Below, piece by piece: positions 1 to 13,384 of a stretch of 64,000 bases of DNA (position 1 is its first letter; each line of letters starts with the position of its first letter). The translations under genes were made by a program, and so were the position numbers. The notes under the pieces are model-generated. The model had not been told where the DNA came from. It worked only from the letters and a program-made list of their open reading frames with translations, and did not search any database. Origin of the DNA: Aegilops tauschii subsp. strangulata. Lineage: Eukaryota > Streptophyta > Magnoliopsida > Poales > Poaceae. The stretch spans positions 644,140,736 through 644,204,735 of the forward strand of contig NC_053036.3 of assembly GCF_002575655.3 (NCBI RefSeq), written 5' to 3'.

Positions 1-1839
1 CTATTAGATGATAATAACCTCAGGGAATGGAGTCCTCACTGATCTAAAGATTGTGCAATGGATGTGTGGCCACCGCCCTCCTCCACATCGACGACAGGAT
101 CCTCTAATTGAGATTTAGGGCAGGCCGGCCGGGCGGTTGCTTCACTCATCCTATGATCAGAATGAACCAGACCTCAGAAGAAACAATAACCAGAATGGTA
201 AAATGAAATAACATGTTCTTTTTTCCACTCGGATTACACACTACAAAGTACCAACTAAAGAGTTCGGACACTCCCATGCACTCAGAATTCTGCCATAACA
301 AGACAAATGTCCATAGACCAGAGCTCCACCGACAAAAGTCAGTGTAAACCTTGAGCCTATTGCTTCAACCTATCTAGAAGGGTAAGACCATCAATATAAC
401 ACAAAAGCATTAGAAGATAACAGTTATATTTTGTGTTGGCGGTCTACCTTCACTCTCAAACTGGAGGAACAAGCAATGACTTTCCCCACTTGAAACTAAT
501 GCAGAAGATCGCATCTTGCAAAACACTAAACGGAAATGGAATGCCAGCTCCAAAGCATATATTGCGGCATAACTATTCCTCGGATCTCCTACAGGAAATC
601 AGTATGCAAATCCCATGGCAAGAGCCCACATCGTTGATGCAAAATCTATAGAGATAGAGGGTAGGCATCAAAGGTCGGAAAATGCAATGAAGCCTGATGC
701 TCAACATAAGAAGAATGCCTTGACTACAAAATGATCTGATGGGCAAACACGCGCACAGTGCAGATGAACCCCCAAAACTTTTGACCAACGAGGGAGTTAA
801 ACATCATTCACGCAACAAAATGTTTCAAAATGGCTATGGAATTACAACCAACAAATGTCACTCAAAGAATCCAAGTAAAGTTTCCTCTTTCATATAAAGT
901 CAAAAACTTAATTATAAACAGAATAAATTGTCCCTATGACTAATAGTGCACCAATCCTACAATTTGACAGTGTTTGACCTTGCAACAAATCAAACTAAAT
1001 GCTTGATGTGTTTGCTCCTCTACAGATTACATCAGTGCATGGAACTCAAAATCAAACATTCATGACTTGCAAATTCTTGTGTGTAATTCTTCTCTTTAAC
1101 TGGTCATCTAATGGCAAAGTACATGTTTTAACAACACGAACAATAAAAGATTTGTGTATGCTCATTACGGTTCTGCTACCGTATCTATATAGCATGCTGG
1201 ATGAACATGTAAACACCTACCAGGGCTCCTGTTCATTTCCTGGGTTGCAATGACTTATTCGTCCTTTGTCAACATATAATTGAGTCACGTAAATTTATTT
1301 CACTAGCAAACAATAAATACTACAATGACTATGCATAAGTGCAGTTTAGAGTACAATCCCAAAGTCTTTGAGAAAAGAATGGAGAGAGCAACATTTGAAG
1401 AACAAGAAGTTTGCAGTCTAGTTGTTTTGGATGATACAGGAGTGAGGTCTACAATCTACTTACATGAGACGACACACCAGATTTAATTTATCGTTACCAC
1501 TGACACAAGACAAGTGCAGTCCTTGTAAAAACTGATCCGTGCATGACCAAAATAACAGCAAATGAATTATCTTGGAACCACAAATTGTCCATGGTGTGTT
1601 GTTGCACAATAATGAAGTTTACCGCCATCAATGGCCACGTGGGCACACAGAGAATGAGAGAGCAGAGGAGAGGAGCCATCAGCTTACTTATGATGTAGTC
1701 AAATAAGAACTGGCCCATTAAGCGAGAGACAGTAACTACTCTCGGGTTGAGAGTGTGCAGTGACGAGTTGGCCCATTGGAACGAAATTAAAACAAGAAAA
1801 AATAAAGAAAAAAGGAGCGTGTGCGGGGAAGGGGGATGA
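1..1839. other. No gene recognised
   Basis: Moderately AT-rich sequence with only short open frames in all directions. None has a recognisable domain, a credible start context or supporting splice sites. I see no RNA gene or terminal repeat here. Confidence 0.5.
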
Positions 1840-2980
1840 GATTCAATCCCGGGTCTATTGGGTAATTGTGCTAGAGTCGGATTATCGATGAAATGTATGG
1901 TGCATCCTACTTGAGGTGACACGCATGTTTTCCATTGCTCAGTTTTCTTTTTTCACCTTTTTTCCTCTGTTTTTCTATGTTTTAAAATACAAGTTTAACT
2001 CATTTTTGGAAAATGGGTTTTCTCCATTTCTTTCCTTGTTTTGCCTGGGTTTTTTCCTTTTCTTTCTTCTTTCTTCACTTTTATTCGGTTTTCTCTGTTT
2101 CTTTTCTTTTACCTTCTCTTTTGTTTTTGTTTTGACTTATTATACATTCTCTATTTATTTATTTTTCGTTTTTCCTTTTGTTTCTTTCATTTTTTTATCA
2201 GTTTTTTCATTCTCTTTTGCATTTGTTTCTTAGGTCTTATTTTTCATTTTTCTTTGATTTATTTTTTCTACATATTTTTTTAATACATGGTCAACATTTT
2301 TCCTACACATATGTAACATTTTTTGAAATTTTTGTATACATTTCTAACTTTTTTAAATGCTTGATTAATAGTTTTCAAGTGAAAAGATTAACATTAATTT
2401 AATACATGGTCAACATTTTTTCTATACACATTTAACATTTTTCAGATACTTGATTAACATATTTCAAGCACCTGTACAACATTTTTTTCAAATGCTTGAT
2501 TAACATTTCTACATACATGATCAATGTTTTTTCATAATTTATTTAATACATGGTCAACATTTTCTTTCTATACACATTTAACATTTCCCAAATGCTTGAT
2601 TAACATTTTTCAGATACTTGTTCAACATTTTTTTGAAATGCTTGATTAACATTTTTATATACATGATTAAAAAATCCATCATTTTTTTAATAAGTGATCA
2701 ACATTTTCTGTATACCCATTCAAAATTGTCCAAATTCTTGTTCAACATTGTCCAAACACTTGTTCAACAATTTTTAATACTTATTCAACATTTTCAAATA
2801 ATTGTTCAATATATTTTAAATACTCGTTCAAAAAATTTCAAATACTTGTTCAACATCTTTCAAATGTTTTTGTAGAGTTTTTTTTGTATATAATATTTTA
2901 AAGTATAAAACAAATTACAAAAATAAAGCAGAAAACGAAAATAGAAAACTAAAAAACTAAAAAAGAAGAAAAACAGGTTG
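1840..2980. repeat. AT-rich degenerate repeat block with tRNA-like edge
   Basis: From about 1,920 to 2,880 the plus strand is built of loosely repeated words such as 'aacatttttcaaatacttg' and 'cttgattaacattttt' at a 20-30 bp rhythm. The T-rich open frames inside (Phe/Ser/Leu-rich peptides) are composition artefacts. At 1,840-1,905 the complement holds a weak B-box-like stretch (gggattgaatctc). The block ends in a GC-rich segment with a TGGGCCGGCCC palindrome near 2,998. The same combination recurs at 13.4-14.3, 18.4-19.1, 26.6-28, 47.8-49.2 and 51.2-52 kb, suggesting one repeat class; I cannot name the family. Confidence 0.6.
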
Positions 2981-3842
2981 TGGCCTCCCACGCGCATGGG
3001 CCGGCCCTTCTCGCTCGCCCCTTCAGCGGGTTGGAAGTTGAACTGGCTTAATTGCCTCAAAAAAAAGTTGAACTGGCTTAAGGCGAGATATAGGGGCGCC
3101 CTCCTGATTAGCCCTTCTGGCGCCAGTTTATCAAACTGGCGCTCACACAGAACCCCCACTTGGGCTGGTCCAACAAACGCGTTCGCTCGTTCCTTGCTTC
3201 GCTCGATCGCAACCCAACTTCTTTTGCTCGGTCAGGCGTCGCAAAGTCAGCTGTTGATCGGTCTTGCCTACAAAAAATTGTTGATCGTTCAAAATTTGAC
3301 CATTAACTTTTCGAAAAATAGATCTGCAAAATTTTTGTCAATTTCAAAACAGATCATGAATTTCAAAAATAAGACATAAATATTTTAAATTTTATCAAAT
3401 TTTAAAAAAAGTTCATCAATTTGAAAATTCATTGAATTTTTAAAAAAGCCAAGATTTACAAAAAGTTCATTGATTTTGAAAAAAAAGTTCATCAAATTTG
3501 AAAAAACGTTTTGCGCTGCTTGCAGTTATTTTTGCTCTTTCTGTTATTTATGCAGAGTCCGAAACGATCTGCGAAGTGCGAGATGGATCATGTATGATGC
3601 CTTCACCACCTTCACCCGAATTGAGGTCGAGCCCCTGAACGCGGGCAGTCTTCTGAGCAAGCAGCTACGGAGGACGAAGCAGCAGCCAGCCTGGAGGCTC
3701 TGGCGCTATCTCCTCAGCGAGATATGGAAGATGACGGAGCGTGATTTCCTTTCAGCCAAGCCATCTAGCTAGTCTAGTCTCTAGTGTAGGGGCCTAGTGC
3801 GCAGGGTTGACCTCTGGTTACAGACAAACACTACTCCACACT
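2981..3842. other. Unassigned GC-rich to AT-rich segment
   Basis: A GC-rich start (2,981-3,240) with a short inverted word pair 'ggcgccagttt / aaactggcgc' near 3,120-3,144, followed by AT-rich 'aaaagttcatcaatttgaaaa' repeats (about 3,300-3,520). The open frame at 3,470-3,772 has no recognisable domain. Probably the flank of the adjacent repeat class. Confidence 0.35.
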
Positions 3843-4145
3843 AGTAGAATGCCCGTGCGTTGCCACGGGCTTTTAAAGCATTTTGCTGAAATTAGTATAA
3901 ACATGTATAGAAAAGGTAAACCGTAACAATTGGGTAATAATTGAAATTCATTTCACGGTGCAATGTAAGTTGATTAAAAAGATAATTTAAGGGCATCTTC
4001 AACGCTGACCCGTAAACCGGACACCATATTCGTTCATGGATGCGGAACCAGTCCACAGACAATGATACGGGAGCCGACCATCCAACCATAACCAAAAATG
4101 CCCGTAACAATCTAACTTTAAACATGCTAAACAATGGTTAATTAA

Positions 4146-4304
4146 AAAAACACCTTCCGCCAACACAAAACTAACATGTTACATGCACCTTCGGCCAACC
4201 AATGCAATGCATTGCAAGCAGCTTCCGCCACACACTTGACCAAAAGCATTGCCTTTTGGAGAGAAAACATAGATTAACATCAGTGTTTTTGGCCGAAGGT
4301 GTTC
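4146..4304. repeat. Short inverted-repeat segment, MITE-like
   Basis: The arm 'aaacaccttccgccaacac' at about 4,146-4,166 is mirrored by 'gtgtttttggccgaaggtgttc' at about 4,283-4,304, giving roughly 20-bp imperfect inverted arms about 115 bp apart. 'cttccgcc' and 'cttcggcc' words recur between the arms. No clear target-site duplication is visible, so the class is uncertain. Confidence 0.35.
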
Positions 4305-5361
4305 TAATATTTCGCACAAACCATGTATTTAATAATAATTAGAGATTTGTACTAAGTAAATCATATTTGGCTAGATAGCCGTGTCCCTTTCGCCAAATCA
4401 AGCTAGCTGGCTTGAAGTCTTCCGCCGAACATCATGCTAATCAGTTATTCATCATGTTCTTCTTCCGCCGAATAAGACCAGTCTTACGCCATCCTGCACG
4501 GACAAGGGCACGTGGTGGCTTTTTGTAGGCCAGTCGGATGTCCGGGCTCCGGCAAAGCTCCTTTTTGTTTGTCTCGAATTTGCGGAAAAAATTGTGTGCG
4601 GACCCATCGGCGGACCGATGCAGGGTCGCGTTGGACGGCAAAGTCATCTTTAATAAAATGTACTTTGCGACATTTTCTATAGTATGAAAATTATTCCGCT
4701 CAAACAACAGTAACTGAACGAACCAATATCAACCCCATCCCGCTCAATCTCGACCTTCACACTTACCACAAAATTCACTAACTCGTGTTCTAAGTGAGCT
4801 AGTGATTGCCGCAGCTGTGGCAAGCCAGCAGCAAGGGACAAGGGCGACAACTATCTTCCTATCTTAGTGCTAGTACCTCATGGTTCTATACTGGACCTAC
4901 TCTTCATCCAGGATTCTATCACGATGGCGTTATGCTCATGCGTTGCCACGAAAATAGAAAGCTACGAATAGAAATGTTCGTCCAAAGCCTGAAAAATGTC
5001 AATGTGTCTCCTCTTCCAGCCCTCACACGCGCATGCCTAGTTCGTGGTACAAATTTATTTGTCCATTAGAGAAGAGAAAAAAAAAGTTTCTTCTCTCGTT
5101 TTATCTTCTATAGCTAATTGCATGTGCATTGCAACCGGGGCACACATAGTCCGATATTGTCGATTATTCCTTTTTCCCGTGAAATCACTCTTGTTCCATT
5201 CACTATTTTTACCTCTCCACCTCCCCAGTCCAAACTCGCCACATGTGTCCCTCACACAAACATTTTGAAATTCGAACCCATAATGGTGCAGATGCGGTAA
5301 ATTTCACATCTTGTATTAGTAAAGTGTGGCTGCATTTTACGATTTCATGACTGTAAGCCTA

Positions 5362-5384
5362 CCCCCCCCCCCCCCCCCCCCCCC
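5362..5384. repeat. Poly-C tract (23 C)
   Basis: An uninterrupted run of 23 C followed by CT-rich sequence. Runs of this kind are prone to replication and sequencing error, so the length is provisional. Confidence 0.9.
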
Positions 5385-5399
5385 TCCTTCTCTCTCCCT

Positions 5400-7560
5400 C
5401 TCCAAGGGCTATTATTTTCAGTAGTGAACTTGGAACTAAAAATGTGAGAATAATATTTTCTTTCAAATATGCATACATGGAATTTGTAGAAGCCAATTTA
5501 TTTAATAAGAGAAATATAATGTTCCTGTTGCACTTTCACATGAGTTGCAAAAAAAATATGGACATCGGTCATTAGCTTCAGGTCTATTTTTACTCTTATT
5601 GAATCGCGGTAAAGTATTCTAATTCAATAAGAATTTCGCGGGTCGATGTGAAGATAAAAGCATGGCCGATTTACACTTTTGGGTTCTTGGAACCAACGTC
5701 TCATGAATCAGTTCATCCATTGGCACAATTACAAGCACGGAAACTTGAACTGTCCAAAACACATGGCAAAGGTGTACCTTTGCCGTTAGTAATTCTTCAC
5801 AATACCGGTCAATAAATTAGTTAATGGGACGATTAAGGTCACCAAGTAGCCGATTAACATATTAGTATCATCTTCAAAATAATTACTCAACATGATGGAA
5901 ATATACTCGTAAAACATTTAGCTTTACCTTAGTAGATGCCGAAGATAATTAGTATCCACAACATGAAAGCAACAAGATATTATAAAGAGTGATTCTGGTG
6001 AAACATAATGTAGCAGTGCATGGTTTACCATTATTTCTGTTTACGAAGATATTCATGAGAAGTACATCAAACTTCGTCTAAAAATATTTAAACCACATAG
6101 AGCTCCTATATGTTCTCAGCTCATATTCTTCGTAACTTGAAATAAAATGTACAATTGACCTAATGTAGTTCGGACCGAGTGGAATAGTCCAATCTCTAAT
6201 GGCCTTGTGATCAGGTTGAAATGTAAATAACTCTGCAAAAAAGACATGAAAATCGATCATGTTGGAAATCATGATTTGATATGCATTTGAAGCCCCATTT
6301 TGCAATTCATGAACACGTCAAAACAATCAGAAATACATCACAAGTAAGCGAATAAGGATCTAACTGTACCAAATAGGAAAAATGAAGTATCTGCAATATT
6401 TACGCATTTTGTAATCATAGTAATGTTTTTAAAGTTATCATTGTCTGCAATATTTACCGCATTTTGTAACCATAGTAATGGTTTTAAAGTTATCAGTATC
6501 ACCTGTAGGCAATTTCCCTTCCTCCACTTCCTTTCCATTGATTAGAACGGACTCTACACACCACACGTATCTGATGGCTTCATCTGTGAAAGAATGAGAT
6601 GAGATTTGTAGGTTTACTCCTCTATGATAGAAATATGCGAGTCCAAATGCATTTGGTAGCAGGGGTGGACCTTGCTCGACGCAGCATCAAGCAGAGGCAA
6701 GGGCTCTGGGACGTCATCGTCAACCCCATGTCGGCAGTGAGCACAAAATTTGGTTATCAATTGGGGTAATTCCACTTTCAATTAACAAAAGTACAGCCGC
6801 AAAAGTACACCTGTGCAAAGATGTAAAAATGCCTCCCTTAAGAAGATCATCTCATTTCTATAAAACTTATCCTATCGACGTATCAAGAACTTGTTACCAG
6901 AAGAACCTCATGCTCGTATGTGTCAAACTACTCGCTGGCAAATTTGTTGAACGTTTACAGAACAAAATCCACATCGAGTAACTTTATCCCACTGAAGCAA
7001 CTGAACGAAGCTACTGGCATGCAACAGCAAGCACATGAATGCATCTCCCCATTTGCATGCAGGAGTCAGACCTCAAGGTACTACAATGCAAGAATGGAAT
7101 AAGCTAGTGACACATCACACATTCTTGAAATAGTAGAGGTAAAGATATTGAAAACATATATCAACCTAAAATGGCAGGCTTGTGATGTGCAACAAAATGG
7201 AACTGATGGCAACCATCTCCATGACAATCTCCGTTTATATCCTACTGTAAACAGAAGAGCTGGGATGAAAAAATTAATTTAAACCAATCATGCACAAAGA
7301 TCACTATTCTGATGGTAAATTTGAGATAGCCTAGATGTTATCGTCAATGTTATAAACCACGGATCATTAGGAATCAACACTAACCATGGAAAATTTGGTA
7401 GTCACTGCTTGCTGTAAACCTAAACTCTCTGCTATGGAGCATTAACATCCACTTCCAGGCTCCAGCTGCTGGCCCATGGGATATCTTCCATATGCCCCGC
7501 CAGCTCATGCTTGGCAATATTAATCTGATGCTACGCAATAGAAACCTAAAACACCAACAA
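5400..7560. other. No gene recognised
   Basis: AT-rich sequence with short unsupported open frames only. A local direct duplication is visible at about 6,390-6,500, where 'ctgcaatatttac' and 'gtaatcatagtaatg' type words repeat with a period of about 60 bp. Confidence 0.5.
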
Positions 7561-7584
7561 CAAAATGCAATTTTAAGAAGGCTA

Positions 7585-10500
7585 TCATTTGCCTGAACGA
7601 AAAGTCCATGGGAACTCTGAATAGTAGTACTTGCGGATCCCGACATTGATCTCAACAGTACACTCCTCCTGCCATCCAATAAACTAAGTTAACAGTAAAT
7701 CAAGAAGTTTTAAAATAATATTGTTTGAATAGTAGATATAAGCAACAAGATAATTGATGTAGGTCAAATATATATGACGTGAAGGCTGACCTAAATCAAC
7801 GCACACATGAGACTTGACTGGGGCGCAGAGGCGCCTATAGGGTTCGCCGTGGCAGCAACTCGGGGGAGAAGATGGCCGGGCCGGGTTTCTCAAGGCAGTT
7901 GCACTCACCATGCAGCGCCGACCTTGGTGAGGTGCCGGATCTGGACTCCTCCTCCGACCCGGCAGAGCGGCGTCCGTGGGTACCCACCGCACGGCCGCGT
8001 CGTCGTGGTCGATCACTGGACTGTGTGAGGACCCTCTCTGTGCCGCCCCCTCCTTCCTCCAAGTAGTATGTTCGGAATTCACAAAAAAAGAAAACTATGT
8101 GATCAAATATGTTTACTAAGAAAGAATTTAGGATTGACAAGCTTCTTGTACGGGCATTCATCTTGGGGATTCAACAGTTAACAGATACAAACAAGATAGT
8201 TTTGTTGCACATTCTAGCATAAAGTTGCATTATTATCGATCTAATCTGAGAACACTATATGTGAGATGATGGTCGGGAACTTGGACTCGAACAAAACTGC
8301 AATGTTATAATAATAGTTCGACTTATGCTCATTATCGCAGAATGCATTGTTTGCTAAGGAAAAACGGACAAAGTACATAGATCAGACTGTGTCTAAAACT
8401 TATAAAAAACGACATGTTGACATCCGTGGAAGAGGGACACATGCATACCTTGCAGTGCTCGCAATTGTAAGCGTAGTTCTCATCCATCCAGTACTGCAGC
8501 TTCCCAGTGGGATCTAGAGGGGCCTGACCTGGGACCAACCGACGCGTGCACCGAGCAAGTTGGCCGTCGTAGTATGCGGGCTCAAGCAGACAAGCCACTC
8601 TGTCCAGACGGTGTCAAATTGCCATAGGAAAAAGAGGGGACGAAAATAAACCGGTTGAAAATAGGTACAGAAGAGCCACAAGACTGATCTGAGTTTCAGC
8701 TGAACTTCAACCAATTGCTTACAGTCCAGAATAGAGTCGCAAAATTGCATCAAGAACAGGATCTGACACTTGCATTGTGGTGTTTTCCCACTGTATATCT
8801 GACACACACACTACATGCACTCTGCAGATATGTATCCAACCGGCTATACTCTACGCTCACTGGATTTTGCGGACTTCTTGGCCATGTTAGGTAAAGAAGC
8901 TCCGTAAGTGTCATTTCGTAGCAAGATTGCAGCCACTCCTGCCTCCTCCTATATGTAGTACTTGAAACCTTCACATGAAGACTGTCATTAAGAAAATGGC
9001 TGTATCAAAGTGAATCTTGTGAAGAGAGTCAATTCAGCTCTAGTGTTCAATGTCACAATGTCAGAAAGCAAGCAATAATAATTCAGTTATATGATCAAGC
9101 CCTCAACCGGAACCCGCGACATGCCCCGACGCTCGGTCCCCATCCCGCACTGTTGTGGACATCCCCGAGGTGTCCCCAAGCCGACGCGTGATCTGGCTCC
9201 AGCGACCAGGCGCGTCCATCGATCGGGATCTTGGCCAGCGCCCGCGGGTCCCTTCAACACCGCCGCCCTCCGGAAATTTCTCACTCAAGAGAAATGGAAA
9301 CTTCTCACTGAAGAGAAATTTTCTTTTGAAACTAAATAATATAGACTAAATTACTAACAAGATGAATGTTCTGACCATGAGATAGTTACAGTGCCCTCCA
9401 TACAAAAAAAGAACTTGAATCGGAGATCGGTATAAGTTATAGCTCTTTCACCGTCCTTGAAGAAAAATATAACTGTTGCACAATGCTAGGCACACAGATA
9501 AACCCCAAACATATTGTATATTTATAGAAACTTCAACAATATAAGAAAATCTAGGGATCAAATGGTAAACTGTTTTAGGATCTTGCACAAGAAATCAGTA
9601 AAACTTGCAAAGTGCAATTGCAGATCCTGTCCTACTATTCTCAAAATTCAGAGATGTCATAAACTAAAGCCACTTCTGTTTAGGCTAAAACAGAGTGTCG
9701 TGATGTTTGTTTTGGGCAAATTTCTTTTGGCAAACTCAGTGATGCTGTAAAAAACCATAAACCAAAGCAAATGCATGCTGTTTGTTCACTTCACCTTTTA
9801 TGTAGGATCTGCTGAACTGATGAGTTCAATAATTGTATTTGGAATATGATATCATATATAGTAACTCATTGCCTGCTACCAATACAAGAAACCTCACATG
9901 AAGCATATGACAAGGTTTATCAAACGAGCAAGTAGGATTAACCTCCAGAAAATTACATCAAGATGGAAGCTTTCTATTTAGTAGACAGGTAGTTGATGGG
10001 ATGTTACCTGCAGGACCTTGGTCTTTTCTCCTCTGAGATGAGCTGTGCCGCCATGACGGACAGTCCTTCCAGTTCCACATGCTTGGACGGCCAGTGCCAT
10101 CCAACAGCAGGTGGCGTAGTGGAGGCATGGGTGATCTGCACACGCACACACATCTGCTAGGTCAAGCGCCAAGGGAGGTGGAGCAGACCAACAAAGAACT
10201 CGCCAGAAATTGTTTTTTTTCTACCTAATATCCTGCTCCCAAATACAAAGTTTTTTTGAAAATAAGAGTTATATTAGCACGGGCACCAAGAGGAATGATA
10301 TTGTATCATCTTCAGGGCATGCCTCACTGAAAGCAATTTTTGGTCGAAAGTAGCATGATCTAAATTAGCTGATGTGGGATCCTTCAGAACTAATTGGCTG
10401 ACATAAAAACGGTTAAATCAATAACACAACAGAACAATAATTAAATGCATAGTTTTACTTAAAGGCATAGACCTGAAAAGTAGTCATCCAAACAATTAGA

Positions 10501-12132
10501 CCTTGATTTGAGTATGCCTACACTCAAACCTTTCATTAACAATCATCTTGTTGTTGGTCTGCACCATATGAACCCAAAGTAAGTTTTCCCTTTTACTTTT
10601 TATTTTAATGCAAATGTGTAACAGAGAGAGGGTCTGAAAAGAGAGATAGTTCGCATGCATGTAAGGATGATTAGAGATAAGTATTAGTTTTTCAATCGTT
10701 AGGCATCTATATATAAGGCATCTACTTCATATTCGTAATCCCTAATCTGAACCCTCTCACTACTGGTAATTACTCTCATGAAACCATATCAGACACACGA
10801 CACTCATCATTAGTAATGACTGAACAAAAGAGGCATGAGAGTGTTTCAATAACCTGAATGATTGCTTAAACCAGAAAAGCAATTCCAACAGAAAGGCATG
10901 ATCCTCTTCATTTTTCGATGAACTGAAGGACGAAAAGAAGTAACCAACAGAAACCTTAGCCGGTGAAATAAGCGCCTTCTCCTTAAGTTCATATGAAAGA
11001 AATGGTAAATTAAATTTTCTCAAATTAATATTTCATGGCACCGAATTTATGCTCTACTATTTAGGATATGCCGAACCTACATAACATATAGGAATCTGAT
11101 CATGACTAACTTTATATACCTATATATGACTACTCTACTACTCCAAAAATTAATAATGTTGTACTTATTAAAGTATAAGATTCTGTAAATTGCTCGAGCT
11201 AAGTAATCCAGATAGGTGAAGAGACAATCGATCAAAACATCAGTACATCACATTTATATAGGCAGTGCCTTCTGAACAAACCCTTACTAATGGGTCTCAT
11301 TATCAGGAAACTCATGATTCCCAATAACAGACCACAATATTAATTTCTGCAGTAACGTAATACAGGATGTACCTTCAAATGTTGATTTTAGTCGCTTTCT
11401 TTTAGATTTTCCTGCATTGACCAGCTTATCCCTGAAAGTAAAGTTGAATATCAGATTAGCAAATTAAAGATTGGAGCATCAGATTAGCAGCTATATATTG
11501 CAACTTGCAAGCATGCATTTTTAACTGTAAAAGAGCTAATAAAGTGTTTACTTCAAGAAAATACAGCAGGCCAAGCAAAAAATGTATATCTAAACGGTGA
11601 ACAAAAAAAGAAATATACTCTCCACAAATAAATGATCAAAGTTTACAAATGCTTGGCTTGTGAACTACTTAGTTACTCCCTGCTACTAAAAAAAGTCAAC
11701 CATACAACTAATATGCGCAAGCATGAGAGAGACACAATCCAAATGAATTGCCAAAGAGAAGAAAGAACTGCAGAAAAACATGAAAGATCCCCCTGTACAA
11801 CAGATTGCAGAAAAGACCAATGCATTCTCAAATTATTTGCTCCTTCTGAGCTAAAAAGCTCCCTGCAGAGCAAATGGTCGAGCTGGCCGTAGGAAGGAAC
11901 ACACTAAAACATGCCAAGAAAAGTGCATTGGTAAAAACAAAACAAAAAGAAAATATAGGAACAACCAGGACGGGGTTAATGGTTTGGGAGTTGAGAGAGT
12001 TGATGGGAGGGACAACCGAAGCATACCTAGCAGAAATTCGCATCTGCTTTTCCAAGATGATGTGCTGCTCGGTGGATGATCATCATCATGCATCAACTGT
12101 AAAGGTCCTCGATTCTTATATGCATTCAGTTT
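7585..12132 (-). pseudogene. Exon-like segments of an unidentified gene, probably decayed
   Basis: On the minus strand several segments look like spliced coding exons. They are 12,027-12,132 (AG before, GTATGC after; peptide starting KLNAYKNRGPLQLMHDDDHP), 11,373-11,431 (peptide DKLVNAGKSKRKRLKSTFE, strongly basic), 10,008-10,135 (AG before, GTAACA after; reads ITHASTTPPAVGWHWPSKHV), about 8,449-8,605 (ends YWMDENYAYNCEHCK before GTATGC) and 7,585-7,668 (reads CTVEINVGIRKYYYSEFPWT and ends in TGA at 7,585-7,587). GC-rich blocks at 7,801-8,066 and 9,087-9,290 lie between them. Splice phases of the first two do not join without a frame change, so the gene is probably broken or my boundaries are off. 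I do not recognise the family. No transposon termini were seen around it. Confidence 0.35.
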
Positions 12133-12209
12133 CTGCAAGTTCAAAAGGTAGTTCTATATAATCACTAAACAGAGGCACTAACCTGATACTGAATTTATAG
12201 AATAAGTGC

Positions 12210-12276
12210 AGAAAATAGAAATCCTAATTTCTGAAAATAGACTGAATCATGTATATATTTGCAGGGCAAGACAAGA
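12210..12276 (+). repeat. 67-bp segment repeated exactly at 31,430
   Basis: Identical over 67 bp, in the same orientation, to 31,430-31,496. The sequence ends in a pyrimidine-poor 'tatatatttgcag' followed by GGCAAGACAAGA, so it resembles an intron end and exon start. Flanks on both sides diverge immediately. Confidence 0.9.
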
Positions 12277-12540
12277 ACATTAGTTGGACCTCAAATTTGT
12301 CTTTTTTTCTGAGACCTACTCAAAAGTCTAAATGATCTGGAAATTGGAGCAGACCACACACACCAAATTATCTATGACGGAAAACAATTTGGAATTTTTT
12401 AAAACTTTCTAGTATTTGTTTTGATTTTTTTTCTACAGCGTGGGCTCTGAATCGCTGCTCTGCAAATATATTCCCTATTTGTTTTAGACACTATCTATTC
12501 CCTATTTAACATTGTACATGGTGCACACCCTTCAATCACA

Positions 12541-13240
12541 TTGGGCCCACCAAACAGGAAGCTCTCTTGGTTTCGAGAAGCTTTCATGATAGGTTTTTCT
12601 TCTTCATTTTTTGATTTTTCCGGATCAGGTTTTTTCCTTTTTGTAAATTTTCGTTTTCTTTTTTATATTATTCTCATAATTCACAAACTTTTTAAAAAAA
12701 TTCATGAACCTTTAGTTAATTCATGGAAAAAATTCCAAACTCGCAAACTTTTCAATAATTTGTGAACTTTTTTTAACCCATGAATTTTTAAAAAAATTCA
12801 AATTCATAATTTGTTTCAAATTTATGAATTTTCTTAAATTCATGAACATTATTTTTCAGATTTATGATTTTTAAAATTCATAAAAATTGTATTAATTTAA
12901 TTTTGTGCACTTTTTTGAAGTTTTTGAAAATTTAAACGATAAACGATTAAGAGTCAAGGGACCGGCAAAAAAACAGTCAAAGGGACAAGTGAGCGAGGGA
13001 TATTGGAGCGATCAAGCCAGTTGGTCGAGGGGTGCTTATTGGGTTGCACGCACGATAGGCCCAATTGAGCATGCAACACTAGCAAGAGTGCCCTGACTGG
13101 GCCGGGCCATGTATAGCGCAACAAAATCGAACGCGCGCTATACCGGTCACTTTCGGGTTACGGCCATGCTAGCCACGACACCAAATGGGTGATTGTGACA
13201 TGTGACAGCGTGCATTTGTTTTAAAAGTCAATATAGGTGC
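12541..13240. repeat. AT-rich 'ttcatgaa' repeat block and GC-rich flank
   Basis: From about 12,600 to 12,940 the sequence alternates 'attcatgaa', 'aaatttatgaattttc' and 'aaaaaattcaaa' words. It is followed at 13,000-13,110 by GC-richer sequence with TGGGCCGGGCCATG near 13,098. No coding sequence is supported. Confidence 0.55.
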
Positions 13241-13384
13241 AGTGGCGGAGCAAGACCAACCTAGGCCATCGGCCCCTAGTCCAGGAGGTTTGTTCGTATT
13301 ACTCATGGAGAAAAGTAAATTGCTCATGGACAAAAGTATAGGTTTTCCCCTCAGATGTGGCCACTGGCGTCAAATAACGGGAGC

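Noticed and set aside
1916..2402. Overlapping plus-strand frames rich in Phe/Ser/Leu
   Set aside because: T-rich simple composition explains the openness; three frames are open at once and no start context or domain is present.
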